Positions 1 to 10,546 of a DNA stretch of 46,320 nt are shown piece after piece. The stretch covers positions 1 through 46,320 of the forward strand of contig JBQTHI010000037.1 of the NCBI GenBank assembly GCA_052390035.1. Direction: 5' to 3'. This DNA is from JBQTHI01 sp052390035. GTDB taxonomy: Bacteria > Actinomycetota > Acidimicrobiia > Spongiisociales > ZC4RG35. Under the pieces are notes generated by a model. That model did not search any database and was not told the origin of the DNA. It saw nothing but the letters and a program-made list of their open reading frames with translations. Within the stretch, counting starts at the first letter, position 1. Each line of letters starts with the position of its first letter. A program made the position numbers and the translations under genes.

Positions 1-42
1 GATCGGGATGGGAACGCTGAGCACCAGCGGGCCAGGGTAGTT

Positions 43-84
43 CTGTGGGCGTTTCCGCACGGCCACCGGCGAAAACGCCCACAG
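43..84. terminator. Long inverted repeat near window edge
   Basis: Perfect 12-bp arms (CTGTGGGCGTTT at 43-54 and its complement at 73-84) enclose an 18-base loop. It lies about 100 bases past the stop of the minus-strand secreted-protein gene, so it may be a terminator or a bidirectional terminator shared with a gene outside the window. Neither side has a clear T-run. No gene is recognisable in 1-184. Confidence 0.45.
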
Positions 85-125
85 ACGTCCCCCCTTGTTT
101 CACAGACCCGGGTTATTTAGCTCCA

Positions 126-154
126 CCCGGGCCCGGGGTAGGGATGGGCCCGGG
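126..154 (-). terminator. Hairpin downstream of secreted protein gene
   Basis: CCCGGGCCC at 126-134 pairs perfectly with GGGCCCGGG at 146-154, with an 11-base loop. It starts about 30 bases beyond the stop codon of the minus-strand gene, where a terminator is expected. It lacks a T-tract, which is common for GC-rich actinobacterial terminators. Confidence 0.5.
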
Positions 155-184
155 CAGAGCTCGATTCAGCCGCTGCGAGCGGGT

Positions 185-874
185 TCAGCCGCCGTGGCCG
201 TGGCCGTTCCCGTTCCCGTTGCCGTTGCCGGCATGATCGGGCCGGCCCCCCCGTCCCGAACTCTCGGCATCGGGCTTCCCGGCGTGGTCGGGCTTGCCGC
301 AGGACAATTCGTGTGACGTGAGATCTACCTCACCGGTGATGGTCGTCGACGTCACCGCCGGCACGGTTAAGGCCGTCGGGTCGGGGTGAACCGCCTGGTC
401 ACCTTGGCCATAGTCGGACTGCGCCATCACCCGGACCAGGCAGCCCACCCCACCTTTCACGCCTTGTTCCCGGAGATAGGTCTTGAGATCATGGACAAAG
501 CTCGAAACCACCTGGCCGTGGTTGACGACACCGTTCTCGTTGGCCACTTCGACGGCACGAAGGTCACATTCACCACCGGTCGACCCGTAGTTGACGGTGG
601 TGGTGCTGGTCACCCCGGCATAGGTGACGGGCGTTCCGCCTTGACCTAGTGAGGTCACGGTGCCGTCTACCCCGGTCTGGTACTGATAGGTACCGGCGGT
701 GAGAGCGCAGTCGTAAGTTGCCTCTTCGGTCTCGTTGACACCCCAGACGATCACCTGGTTGTCCTCGTCATAACCTTCGGTGAAGATCACGTCGCCGACC
801 AGGGCCAGCCCGGTTCCGGCGGCGAGGAGAACCGAGACGACACCTGCAAAAACTGCGAGCCTGGTGCGACGCAT
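185..874 (-). CDS. Secreted hypothetical protein with Gly/Asn/His-rich tail
   Basis: Unrecognised exported protein of 229 residues. The chosen start is the second ATG of an ATGATG pair, because AAGGAG lies six bases upstream. It begins with RR and a hydrophobic stretch of about 20 residues, which reads as a signal peptide or signal anchor. The middle contains many Thr/Val/Gly residues and a few cysteines (in DCALTAG, GECDLR, GCLVRVMAQ and LSCGKPD), consistent with an extracytoplasmic beta-rich domain with disulfides. The last 35 residues are low complexity, ending in alternating GN and GH pairs. It follows the deoC/ALDH operon on the same strand after a gap of about 120 bp. No function can be assigned; the His-rich tail could bind metal, but that is only a guess. 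Confidence 0.7.
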   Translation of the reverse strand: MRRTRLAVFAGVVSVLLAAGTGLALVGDVIFTEGYDEDNQVIVWGVNETEEATYDCALTAGTYQYQTGVDGTVTSLGQGGTPVTYAGVTSTTTVNYGSTGGECDLRAVEVANENGVVNHGQVVSSFVHDLKTYLREQGVKGGVGCLVRVMAQSDYGQGDQAVHPDPTALTVPAVTSTTITGEVDLTSHELSCGKPDHAGKPDAESSGRGGRPDHAGNGNGNGNGHGHGG

Positions 875-996
875 CATCCACTCCTTCGATCTGGCATCCG
901 TCAATCTGCTTGCGTAAAGCAAGTCTCCCACGATACGTGGTCGTTACACACTCAGAGTGGTAATCGGCAGATCTTCGGCCGAAACTTGAGCCGTGG

Positions 997-1841
997 CTAC
1001 AGCCCTTTTGGGTGCCAGACGGTCTTGGTCTCGGTGAAGGCGGCGATGAGATATGGCGACTGGCTGTCCTGGTATTTGTCGAGGCCGGTCAACCGCTTGA
1101 CGTTGTGCACTGCTCCCTGTTCGATGCGGACCCGGAGGTCGGCGGGTGCCCCGGCGAGATCGACGGCGTTGACATCCATGTGATCGGCCAGCCACGGAGA
1201 TAGCTCGGAGGTGCTGCCGGTCAAGACGTTTACCACCCCCGCAGGCACATCCGAGCTGACCAGGGCCTCTGCCAAAGTTATGGCCGGGAGTGGCTGTGGC
1301 TCGGAGGCGATGACCACCGTGGTGTTTCCGCTCACCATCGCCGGTGCCAACCTGGAGACCAGACCCAACAAGGAGGGGCGGGCGGGGGCGATGATCCCCA
1401 CCACCCCGGTCGGCTCCGGTGTGGAGATGTTGAAAAACGGCCCCGCCACCGGATTGAGGTTGCCGTAGATCTGAACGAACTTGTCCGCCCATCCGGCATA
1501 CCAAACCATCCGGTCGATCGAACGGGCCACCTCGCCCCGCGCTTTGGCTGGGCTCATGCCGTCCTGTCCCAGCTGCTCGGCAAAGGTGGCCGAGCGATCC
1601 TCAATCATCTCGGCGATCCGGTAGAGCACCTGGCCGCGGGTGTAACCGGTCTTAGCAGCCCAGCGGGGCTGGGCCGAACGGGCGGCGCGGACCGCCTCCC
1701 GCAGGTCCTTACGGGAGGCCTTGGCCACTCGCGCCATCACCTCGCCGTCCGAGTTCTTGGCCGGATAGGTGCGGCCCGACTCGGAGCGGGGAAACTCACC
1801 GTCGATATAGAGCTTGTAGGTCTTGCGGACGTCCAACCGGG

Positions 1842-1845
<4 letters not shown>
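997..1845 (-). CDS. Non-catalytic ALDH-like subunit (ALDH16 C-terminal half as separate gene)
   Basis: A 282-residue aldehyde dehydrogenase-fold protein. It opens with the usual LYIDGEF segment and has the N-terminal Rossmann region (WYAGWADKF, then GVVGIIAPARP), but it lacks the catalytic parts. The Asn-containing PWNFP motif is APARP here, the KPAE lysine motif is ASEP, and the region that would carry the catalytic Glu and Cys is absent. The chosen start is GTG at 1845, which overlaps the TGA of the upstream ALDH in a GTGA junction; a longer frame starting at 2025 lies inside that gene and does not look like protein. Known ALDH16 enzymes join a full ALDH domain to a degenerate second one in a single chain. 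Here the halves are separate, translationally coupled genes, so a heteromeric complex is inferred. The C-terminal TKTVWHPKGL looks like a natural end. Confidence 0.85.
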
Positions 1846-3320
<1,475 letters not shown>

Positions 3321-3324
3321 CCTC

Positions 3325-4287
3325 TCAATCCTTCGTGAAGTAGTCGCCGGACTGGTAGCGGCCGGTCTTCAGCCAGCGGATCTGCATCAATACGTCATTG
3401 AGCAGCGACGAGGCGCCGAACCGAAACCAATCGGGGGTCATCCATGCCGAGCCCAGAGTCTCGTTCAGCACCACGAGATATCGAATCGCCTCCTTGGCTG
3501 TCTTGATACCTCCGGCCGGTTTCATCCCCACCTGGACGCCGGTCGCCGAATGGAAGTCGGCGATGGCTTCGAACATCACCAGGCTGACCGGGAGTGTGGC
3601 GGCGGGCTGGATCTTTCCGGTCGAGGTCTTGATGAAGTCGGCGCCGGCCGCCATCGCCAGGAGCGACGCCCGGCGTACCTCGTCGAGAGTGCCGAGCTCA
3701 CCGGTCTCGAGGATCACCTTCAGACCGACCCGATCCCCGCAAATCTCTTTTACCCGGCGGATCTCGTCGTAAACCTTGAAGTACTCCCCGGAGAGGAAGG
3801 CGCCGCGGTCGATCACCATGTCCACCTCGTCGGCACCTAGGGTCACCACCGACGCGGTTTCGGAGAGCTTGGCCTTGGTGTCTAATTGGCCTGAGGGGAA
3901 ATACGTCGCGACGGCCGCCACCTTCACCGTCGAGCCCTCCACCGCCTGACGAGCGTACGGCACCATGGCCGGGTAGACACAAATCGCCGCCACCGACGGG
4001 ACCGCCGGATCAACCGGATCCGGCCGAACCGCCTTGGCCGAGAGCTGGGCAATCTTGCCGGGGGTGTCCTTACCCTCCAGCGTGGTCAGATCCATCATCC
4101 GCACCGCCAGCAAGAGTGCCGCCATCTTTGAGTCTTTCTTGATGGAGCGGGTCGAAAGCGACGCCACTCGTTCCTCGACTCCGACCTGGTCCACACTTGG
4201 CACCGAGCGCAGCAGCGAGCCGAGACTCGTGTTTGTGATCCGAGCGGGAAGGATCGAGGTGCGCTCGGGCGCGGTGGTCAAGGCCAT
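3325..4287 (-). CDS. deoC: Deoxyribose-phosphate aldolase
   Basis: Class I aldolase splitting 2-deoxyribose-5-phosphate into glyceraldehyde-3-phosphate and acetaldehyde, the last step of deoxynucleoside catabolism. In the 320-residue product the Schiff-base lysine is K220 in DFIKTSTGK, the second catalytic lysine is K256 in GMKPAGG, and the acidic residue sits in GADEVDMVID (about 152-160). The chain is longer than the roughly 220-260 residues of many DeoC proteins because of an N-terminal extension of about 60 residues, as in the long-type DeoC group. No Shine-Dalgarno is visible; a TACCAT box lies exactly six bases before the ATG, suggesting a leaderless transcript. It is followed directly by the two ALDH-family genes. 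Confidence 0.93.
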   Translation of the reverse strand: MALTTAPERTSILPARITNTSLGSLLRSVPSVDQVGVEERVASLSTRSIKKDSKMAALLLAVRMMDLTTLEGKDTPGKIAQLSAKAVRPDPVDPAVPSVAAICVYPAMVPYARQAVEGSTVKVAAVATYFPSGQLDTKAKLSETASVVTLGADEVDMVIDRGAFLSGEYFKVYDEIRRVKEICGDRVGLKVILETGELGTLDEVRRASLLAMAAGADFIKTSTGKIQPAATLPVSLVMFEAIADFHSATGVQVGMKPAGGIKTAKEAIRYLVVLNETLGSAWMTPDWFRFGASSLLNDVLMQIRWLKTGRYQSGDYFTKD

Positions 4288-4293
4288 AGGGAG

Positions 4294-4299
4294 ATGGTA
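4294..4299 (-). promoter_or_regulatory. Candidate -10 box for leaderless deoC mRNA
   Basis: On the minus strand TACCAT is followed by six bases and then the deoC ATG at 4287, so transcription could begin at the start codon. No good -35 is visible. Support comes mainly from the same spacing at other genes in this window. Confidence 0.4.
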
Positions 4300-4335
4300 G
4301 GTCCGCCGATGTTGCTTGGTAGAAGCGGGTAGTTG

Positions 4336-6273
4336 CTATCGGATCAGCATGGCAATCTCGGCGAGACTTTCCGGGTTGGCCGTCGCACCGGGGTTGGCCA
4401 CCTGTTCCAAGTCTTCGCCCTGAAGCAACCTCTTCACCGGGAGCTCCATCTTCTTTCCCGAGACGGTGCGCGGCACCGAACCGATCGACAGGATCCGATC
4501 GGGGGCATGGCGGGGAGATAGCTGGGACCGCAACGCCCGGTTGATCTCCGCCTTCAGCTCTTCGGTCAGCTTTGCTCCCTCCGCCGGCACTACCAGCAGC
4601 ACCAACTCTCCCTCTCCCGATTCGCCGGTCAAATGAACCACCAGGCTGTCGGCCACCCCCGGGATCGCCTCCACCACCGAGTAGAACTCGGCTGTTCCCA
4701 TCCGTACCCCGCCACGGTTGAGGGTGGCGTCGGATCGCCCGGTGATGATGCAACTCCCCCGCTCGGTGAACTCCACCCAGTCGCCGTGCCGCCACACACC
4801 GGGGAAATGATCGAAGTAGGCCGAGCGATACGCCCTTCCGTCCGGGTCGTTCCAGAAGCCGACCGGCATCGAAGGCGCCGGCTCGGTGACGACCAGATCG
4901 CCCAACTCACCCACTATCGGGTTTCCGGCGGGGTCGAATGAGTCGACAGCCATCCCGAGACATCGACAACTGATCTCGCCCTCCCACACTGGTACGAGGG
5001 GGCTCGCCGCCACAAATGCGGTGCAAATGTCGGTCCCGCCGGAGGCCGAGGCAAGCTGCAGATCAGGAGACACGTGGTCGTAGACCCAGCGAAATCCTTC
5101 GGGGGGAAGGGGTGACCCGGTGGAGCCGAGACTCCGCAGCCTCGTCAGATCGAAGTGGCGGCCGGGGGACAGCCGAGCGCGCAGACAGGACATCAGGAAG
5201 CCGGCACTGGTCCCGAGCATCGTGAGGTCGAGGTCCGAGGCCATGCGCCACAACGTGTTGAGGTCCGGAAAACCGGGATCGCCGTCGAACAGCACCACGG
5301 TGGCGCCGACCAGCAGTCCTGACACGTTGTAATTCCACATCATCCATCCGGTGGTGGAGAACCAGCAGAACCGATCCGAAGGACCGAGGTCGTGGTGGAG
5401 GCCGAGAATCTTGAGATGTTCAAGGGTGATTCCGCCGTGGCCGTGGATGATCGGCTTGGGCAAACCGGTGGTTCCCGACGAGAAGAGGATGTACAACGGA
5501 TGGTCAAACGGGACGGGCTCGAACCGCAACTCTGCCGGGGAGGCCAACAGCTGCTCCCAGCCGAATTCGGCCTCATCCAGGTCGGGATAGGCAATCGTGA
5601 CGGTCGACATCAATGACGGCAGCTGACTTTGAATCTCGGCCAACTCGGAGCTTCGGTCGATTCGCCGTCCCCGGTGGCTGTAGCCGTTGACACAGAGCAG
5701 CACCTTTGGCTCGATCTGACGAAAACGATCCACGACGCTGCGAACGCCGAATTCGGGCGGACATGACGACCATATGGCACCGATAGAAGCGCAGGCGAGC
5801 ATGGCGACCGCCGCCTCCGGAATGTTGGGCAGATATGCCACCACCCGATCGCCGCTCTCGACTCCGAGGGCTCGTAGCCCGCCAGCTGCACGAGCCACCT
5901 GATCGGCCAGCTCCCCGGCGGTGAGGGTGATATCACCCGATCGGGTCTGGGACCGACCGATCAACGCCACGCCTTCGATCGATGACAAGGCTTGTTCTGC
6001 ATAATTGAGCTCCGCTCCCACGAACCAGCGGGCGCCTGGCAGCTGATGGGAATCAAGCAGGGTGGTCGGGGGGCTGCGGAAACGGACGTCGAAGTGATCG
6101 GCGAGGAGACCCCAGAAGGTGTCGAGTTGGTCGATCGACCATCGCCAGGCCTCTTCGTACGAGCCAAACGGTGTTCCCACCCGCTTAGAGATGTCGGTCA
6201 GAAATCGACCCATGCGGGTTCTGTCCCACGCATCCGGAGAAGGTGTCCACAACACCGGTGGGACGGCTGGCAT
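4336..6273 (-). CDS. aacS: Acetoacetyl-CoA synthetase
   Basis: Acyl-adenylate-forming ligase of 645 residues, the usual AACS length. It should activate acetoacetate with ATP and CoA for ketone-body or PHB-linked metabolism. The AMP-binding core reads YILFSSGTTGLPKPIIHGHG, followed by the AACS-like GGITLEHLK and the WFSTTGWMMWN segment; the C-terminal part carries the catalytic lysine region SGKKMELPVKRLL. The N-terminal domain (VLWTPSPD..., YEEAWRWSI) is of the ACS-N type. The ATG at 6273 is chosen because the family N-terminus begins there; a longer frame would run into the divergent metG. A TATGGT box sits six bases before this ATG. It lies 48 bp upstream of deoC on the same strand. Confidence 0.92.
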   Translation of the reverse strand: MPAVPPVLWTPSPDAWDRTRMGRFLTDISKRVGTPFGSYEEAWRWSIDQLDTFWGLLADHFDVRFRSPPTTLLDSHQLPGARWFVGAELNYAEQALSSIEGVALIGRSQTRSGDITLTAGELADQVARAAGGLRALGVESGDRVVAYLPNIPEAAVAMLACASIGAIWSSCPPEFGVRSVVDRFRQIEPKVLLCVNGYSHRGRRIDRSSELAEIQSQLPSLMSTVTIAYPDLDEAEFGWEQLLASPAELRFEPVPFDHPLYILFSSGTTGLPKPIIHGHGGITLEHLKILGLHHDLGPSDRFCWFSTTGWMMWNYNVSGLLVGATVVLFDGDPGFPDLNTLWRMASDLDLTMLGTSAGFLMSCLRARLSPGRHFDLTRLRSLGSTGSPLPPEGFRWVYDHVSPDLQLASASGGTDICTAFVAASPLVPVWEGEISCRCLGMAVDSFDPAGNPIVGELGDLVVTEPAPSMPVGFWNDPDGRAYRSAYFDHFPGVWRHGDWVEFTERGSCIITGRSDATLNRGGVRMGTAEFYSVVEAIPGVADSLVVHLTGESGEGELVLLVVPAEGAKLTEELKAEINRALRSQLSPRHAPDRILSIGSVPRTVSGKKMELPVKRLLQGEDLEQVANPGATANPESLAEIAMLIR

Positions 6274-6279
6274 GAAGAG

Positions 6280-6285
6280 ACCATA
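6280..6285 (-). promoter_or_regulatory. Candidate -10 box for leaderless aacS mRNA
   Basis: TATGGT on the minus strand, six bases (CTCTTC) before the ATG at 6273, in the 85-bp divergent spacer with metG. No Shine-Dalgarno precedes the ATG, which fits a leaderless transcript. A good -35 is not evident. Confidence 0.45.
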
Positions 6286-6358
6286 GGCCCACTTTGGGGG
6301 GGTGGAGAGCGCTCGATGCTGCGAGGAAGTACCACCTGATCGGTACCCTGCGCCGATC

Positions 6359-8011
6359 GTGAGCCGCCACATCCTCGTCGCCGTCGGATGGCCCTACGCT
6401 TCCGGGCCCCTCCACCTCGGACATCTCGCGGGGGCCTACCTCCCGGCCGACATCTTCGCCCGTTACCACCGGATTGCCGGCAACCGGGTGCTGATGGTGT
6501 CGGGCTCCGACGGTCATGGCACCCCCATCACGGTCAAGGCCGACCAGGAGCATGTGAGCCCCCAGGAGATCGTCGACCGTTATCACCCCGAGATCCTCGG
6601 CTACTGGCGGGACCTTGGGATTTCCTTCGACCTCTTCACCACCACCCTCACCGACAACCATCGGGAGGTGACCTGGGACATCTTCCGGCGACACCGCGAG
6701 CTGGGCACGATCGTCGAGGGCACCTCCCTCCAGTTCTACGACCCGGACAATGAGCGCTTAATCCCCGACCGCTACGTCGAGGGCACCTGCCCCCACTGCG
6801 GCTACCTCAAGGCTCGGGGGGATCAATGCGACAAATGCGGGCGCACCCTCGACCCCACCGACCTGATCGACCCCCGCAGCATCCTCTCCGGCGCCACTCC
6901 TATCCAAAAGGAAACCCGGCATTGGTTCCTCCGGTTGGGCGCCTTCAGAGACCAACTCCGACCCTGGCTCGCGGAGAAGAGCGGCTGGCGCCGCCACGTG
7001 CGCAACTGGGCCCTGGGGATGATCGATGAAGGCCTTCCCGACCGGGCGATCACCCGCGACCTCACCTGGGGGGTCCCGATCCCCCCCGAGGCCGACATCC
7101 TCGGCGAGGGGAAGCGGATCTACGTCTGGTTCGAGGCGGTGATCGGATATCTGTCGGCGGCCAAGGAGTGGGCAGAGCTGCATGGAACCCCGGAGGCGTG
7201 GCGGGAATGGTGGCAACGCCCCGAGGCCGAGAGCTATTACTTCGTCGGGAAAGACAACATCCCCTTCCACACAGTTATCTGGCCGGCGATGCTCATGGGT
7301 TATGGCGGACATAACCTCCCCACCGACGTGCCGGCCAACCACTTCGTGACCTTCAAGGGAGCCAAAGCCTCGAAGTCGATGGGAGTGGGACGGTCCATCG
7401 GGTGGTATGCCGAGCGGCTCGAACCCGACGCCCTTCGCTACGCCGTCGCTTCGGTTTTGCCCGAGCAAAACGACACCGACCTAACCGATGAGGAGATCGT
7501 CCGCAGGATTAACGAGGAACTGGTCGCCACGTGGGGGAACCTGGTCAACCGGGTGCTGACCATCACCGCCCGAGACTTCGACGTGAGGGTGCCCGAGCCG
7601 GGTGACCTCACCCCTGAGGACAAAGAGGTGCTGGTGTCCGTCGACGCCGCCCTCGCCGAGGTGGGCGGGCTGATCGAGAGAGTCGAGCTTCGGGCGGGGC
7701 TGCGCCGGGCCATGGAGGCGGCGACTGGGGTGAACGTCTACCTCAACTCGACCGAGCCGTGGCGGCTGGTGAAGTCCGACCGGGCCCGGGCCGGGACCGT
7801 CCTCTGGACCGCCCTCCAGGCCATCTCCGGACTGAGGGTGGCCTTCGCCCCCTACCTGCCGTTCACGTCGGCTCGGCTGGGCCAGATGCTCGACCTCGGA
7901 GCGGAGGTCGGGAATTGGGGCCGTCCCGGCCTAACAGCCGGCGCCCGGCTCGGACACATTGCCCCTCTATTCACGAAGATTTCCGACGACATAATCGACA
8001 CAAATGCTTAA
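6359..8011 (+). CDS. metG: Methionyl-tRNA synthetase
   Basis: Class I tRNA synthetase charging tRNA-Met. The 550-residue product has the HIGH-type signature PLHLGH at residues 17-22, the KMSKS-type loop KASKSMG, and a double zinc knuckle (CPHCG ... CDKCG) in the connective peptide. It lacks the C-terminal tRNA-binding extension of the long E. coli form. GTG at 6359 gives the normal N-terminus SRHILVAVGWPYASGPLHLG; the frame extending to 6302 adds residues unlike the family. A possible -10, TACCCT, lies at 6344-6349. It is divergent from aacS and followed closely by a small membrane-protein gene. Confidence 0.96.
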   Translation: MSRHILVAVGWPYASGPLHLGHLAGAYLPADIFARYHRIAGNRVLMVSGSDGHGTPITVKADQEHVSPQEIVDRYHPEILGYWRDLGISFDLFTTTLTDNHREVTWDIFRRHRELGTIVEGTSLQFYDPDNERLIPDRYVEGTCPHCGYLKARGDQCDKCGRTLDPTDLIDPRSILSGATPIQKETRHWFLRLGAFRDQLRPWLAEKSGWRRHVRNWALGMIDEGLPDRAITRDLTWGVPIPPEADILGEGKRIYVWFEAVIGYLSAAKEWAELHGTPEAWREWWQRPEAESYYFVGKDNIPFHTVIWPAMLMGYGGHNLPTDVPANHFVTFKGAKASKSMGVGRSIGWYAERLEPDALRYAVASVLPEQNDTDLTDEEIVRRINEELVATWGNLVNRVLTITARDFDVRVPEPGDLTPEDKEVLVSVDAALAEVGGLIERVELRAGLRRAMEAATGVNVYLNSTEPWRLVKSDRARAGTVLWTALQAISGLRVAFAPYLPFTSARLGQMLDLGAEVGNWGRPGLTAGARLGHIAPLFTKISDDIIDTNA

Positions 8012-8022
8012 CGTTCGTAGCG

Positions 8023-8271
8023 ATGATGGATGACATGGTCCGCCGCCCGCTGATCGTGCGGATCGTGCTGGTGATAGCCGGCACTGTATTGCTCCTTGGT
8101 GGAGTCATCGGTCTCCTTTTGCCGGTGGTACCCGGGTGGGTCATGATCATCCCCGGCCTCGCCATCCTCGCCACCGAGTTCGTCTGGGCTCGTCGCCTGC
8201 TCGATACGGCCAAGGCAAAAGCTTCCGACATCCGGTCCAAGGTCGCTCCCAAGAAGACCAACGCCGCGTAG
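8023..8271 (+). CDS. Small PGPGW-type membrane protein
   Basis: An 82-residue integral membrane protein of the PGPGW family (function unknown). Two hydrophobic segments are visible, one around residues 13-32 and another containing the hallmark PVVPGWVMIIPGLAILATEF. The C-terminal third is Lys/Arg/Ala-rich and probably cytoplasmic. The ATG at 8023 is the first of a pair (ATGATG) and starts 11 bases after metG ends; a longer upstream reading overlaps metG and is rejected. TAACGT eight bases upstream could be a -10. Confidence 0.75.
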   Translation: MMDDMVRRPLIVRIVLVIAGTVLLLGGVIGLLLPVVPGWVMIIPGLAILATEFVWARRLLDTAKAKASDIRSKVAPKKTNAA

Positions 8272-8311
8272 GCGGCCCAGCCGCCCCAACCCAAGGACTC
8301 GCGCGCCCTGT

Positions 8312-8341
8312 TTGACACGTCCCTCGCCGACTTTGTATAGT
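8312..8341 (+). promoter_or_regulatory. Sigma-70-type promoter of the amino-sugar operon
   Basis: TTGACA at 8312-8317 and TATAGT at 8336-8341 are separated by 18 bp, a near-consensus housekeeping promoter. The start of transcription would fall near 8348, about 25 bases before the GTG of the ROK regulator. It is the best promoter in the window and would drive the eight-gene operon that follows. Confidence 0.8.
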
Positions 8342-8372
8342 CACTGAACTTTCCCAAACCGGGTGGTCTCAG

Positions 8373-9584
8373 GTGACGTCGAGCACTAACTACCGCGTTT
8401 CCCTACCTCCCTCGGGCAAGCCGGCGGCGGTCCGCCACCCCAAGGCCACCAAACACGACTCCCGGCGAAGCAATCTGCGGACCACACTGGAACTGGTTTC
8501 GCAAAGGGGAGCAACAAGCCGAGCCGAGATCTCCCGCCAGACCGGCCTCACTCGGGCGGCCGTATCGAGCCTGGTAGGTGAGCTGATCGACCAGGGCCTC
8601 CTTCGCGAGCTTGGCCAGGGGACCTCCGCAGGGGGAAAGCCTCCCACCTTGCTCGCCCTGAATGAGCGGGGTCGCGACATTGTTGCCCTTGATCTGGGCG
8701 ACCGGCCATTCCGAGCCGCCCTGGTCGACCTCGGCGGGCGAATCCACGAACGAGCTTCCTCAGGGGTGCCGGGTGGTATGCCGACCGGTGATGCGGCTCG
8801 ACGACAGGCGATCAAGTTGATCGGGTCTCTAATACAGCGGGCAGCAGCCCCGGTGCTCGGCATCGGCGTCGGCACTCCTGGAATTGTCGATGTGAATGGC
8901 CGAGCCGTGGAATCGGCCAACCTTGACTGGCACGGCCTCGATCTCGCCGCCGACCTCGAAAACAGGTTCGGAGTGCCGGTGTCGATGGCGAACGACGCTC
9001 AGGTCGCAGCCCTCGCCGAGCTCCGCCGCCGTCCCGACCATCGGCGCAATCTCCTCCTGGTCAAGCTTGGCTGGGGGGTAGGTGCCGGAGTAGTGATCAA
9101 CGGCCTGCTTCACCGCGGTGACCATGCAGCCGCAGGCGAGATCGGTCACCTTCAGGTCGTGCCCGAAGGAGAGCCGTGCCGGTGCGGAAACCGGGGCTGC
9201 CTGGAAACAGTGGCGAGCGTGCCCGCCATCCTCCGCCGGCTGGGAGCCGATCCCGAGCGCCATGCCTGGGACGCGATCGCGCTGGCTGGGATGGCGGGCG
9301 ACGAACCCGTGCAGCGGGCGCTTGTCGAGGCCGGCCGTCACCTGGGAGGCGTACTTGCCGGTGCGGTATCACTGCTCGACGTCACCACGGTGGTATTGGC
9401 GTCCGAGCTGCGAAACGCCGGTGACGTGCTGGTCGATCATGTGACGTCCGAGATACGCCGGCGGGCGCTCCCTACCACCGCCGAGCTGGTCCAGGTGGAG
9501 GCCACGCCTCTCGGGCCGGACCTGGTTCTCGCCGGGGCCGCCTCGGCTGTCCTCGCCGATCGTCTCGGGGTGATTCTTCGATGA
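8373..9584 (+). CDS. ROK-family transcriptional regulator (NagC/XylR type)
   Basis: A 403-residue repressor-type protein: N-terminal winged helix-turn-helix at about residues 30-90 (RGATSRAEISRQTGLTRAAVSSL), then a ROK sugar-kinase-like domain with the zinc motif CRCGNRGCLE near residues 268-277. It probably senses an amino sugar or its phosphate and controls the operon it heads. The start is GTG at 8373, directly below a strong promoter. It overlaps the next gene, a ROK kinase, by four bases (ATGA). The kinase motif DLGDRPF differs from the DxGGT of active kinases, as expected for a regulator. Confidence 0.88.
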   Translation: MTSSTNYRVSLPPSGKPAAVRHPKATKHDSRRSNLRTTLELVSQRGATSRAEISRQTGLTRAAVSSLVGELIDQGLLRELGQGTSAGGKPPTLLALNERGRDIVALDLGDRPFRAALVDLGGRIHERASSGVPGGMPTGDAARRQAIKLIGSLIQRAAAPVLGIGVGTPGIVDVNGRAVESANLDWHGLDLAADLENRFGVPVSMANDAQVAALAELRRRPDHRRNLLLVKLGWGVGAGVVINGLLHRGDHAAAGEIGHLQVVPEGEPCRCGNRGCLETVASVPAILRRLGADPERHAWDAIALAGMAGDEPVQRALVEAGRHLGGVLAGAVSLLDVTTVVLASELRNAGDVLVDHVTSEIRRRALPTTAELVQVEATPLGPDLVLAGAASAVLADRLGVILR

Positions 9585-10546
9585 CGGTCACGGTCGGGAT
9601 CGATATTGGCGGCACGTCGGTCCTGGCGATGGCGTTTGATGAGAGCGGAGCCACCGTAGGGCGCTCGGAAGTCCCTACCGGTACGGCCGGCGGAGCCAGC
9701 GTGGTGGATTCCGTCAAGCAAGCCTGGTCCGGCCTCGAGATGGCTGCCAAGGCCAGCAGCGCCGGAGTGGGTGTGCCGGGCCGGGTCGACCCGAGAACCG
9801 GCGACGTCCGCCTTGCCGTAAACCTAGGCATCGGCGCAGACCCCTATCCCCTTGGGACCGAGTTGCACCGGGCCTTCGGATTGCCGGTGGCGGTTGAGAA
9901 CGACGTAAAGGCCGCTGCCCTGGGAGTGCACGAGTCTCTTCGATCCGAGGGTCAGGCGCCTAATAGCCTTGCCCTGGTCAATCTCGGAACGGGGATAGCT
10001 GCGGGGGTCGTGATCGATGGGGAGTTGTTCCGGGGCAGTCGCGGCATGGCTGGAGAAATCGGCCACACAGTCGTTGAACCAGGCGGAGAGGTGTGCCGGT
10101 GTGGTCAACGAGGCTGTCTCGAAACGGTTGTTGCCGGCCCCGCCATCGCCCGAGCCTGGCCCGAATCGGAGGGTTCGGCGCTGCCCCTGTTCGCCGCCGC
10201 GGCCGGCGGCGATGCCGAGGCGGCACCGGAAGCGGAGCGGATTTCTGGCTATATCGCTCGCGCCCTGCTTTGGCTGGCCGCCACATATGACGTCGAGAAG
10301 TTTTATTTGGGAGGTGGGGTGTCCCGGGCCGGAGCCCCATTTCTCCAGGCAGTCAGGGATCGCCTGTCGGCAACCGGACAACAGTCGAAGGTAGCCGCTG
10401 AGCTGCTTTCGCCCGATCAGGTGCTTCTGGCTCCCGATCAAGGGTGGGCCGGCCCTCGCGGCGCCGCCGTGCTCGCAGCTCGACATACGTTTCCCTGGCA
10501 TGGTAAGAAAGAAGCGAAAGACCAAAGCAACAAAGGAGCGATATGA
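9581..10546 (+). CDS. ROK-family sugar kinase, probably N-acetylglucosamine kinase
   Basis: A 321-residue kinase with the ATP-binding motif DIGGTSV at residues 8-14, the catalytic Asp in ENDVKAAALG, and the zinc motif CRCGQRGCLE. ROK kinases phosphorylate glucose, GlcNAc, ManNAc and similar hexoses. Because nagA and a SIS-domain deaminase/isomerase follow, GlcNAc is the likely substrate (inference). The ATG overlaps the regulator stop, and its own TGA overlaps the next ATG, so translation is coupled on both sides. The tail after residue 305 is Lys-rich and unlike the family core. Confidence 0.85.
   Translation: MTVTVGIDIGGTSVLAMAFDESGATVGRSEVPTGTAGGASVVDSVKQAWSGLEMAAKASSAGVGVPGRVDPRTGDVRLAVNLGIGADPYPLGTELHRAFGLPVAVENDVKAAALGVHESLRSEGQAPNSLALVNLGTGIAAGVVIDGELFRGSRGMAGEIGHTVVEPGGEVCRCGQRGCLETVVAGPAIARAWPESEGSALPLFAAAAGGDAEAAPEAERISGYIARALLWLAATYDVEKFYLGGGVSRAGAPFLQAVRDRLSATGQQSKVAAELLSPDQVLLAPDQGWAGPRGAAVLAARHTFPWHGKKEAKDQSNKGAI

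Noticed and set aside
200..232. Short GC-rich tandem repeats suggesting a CRISPR or satellite
   Set aside because: They encode the GN/GH tail of the secreted protein; no spacer-repeat structure.
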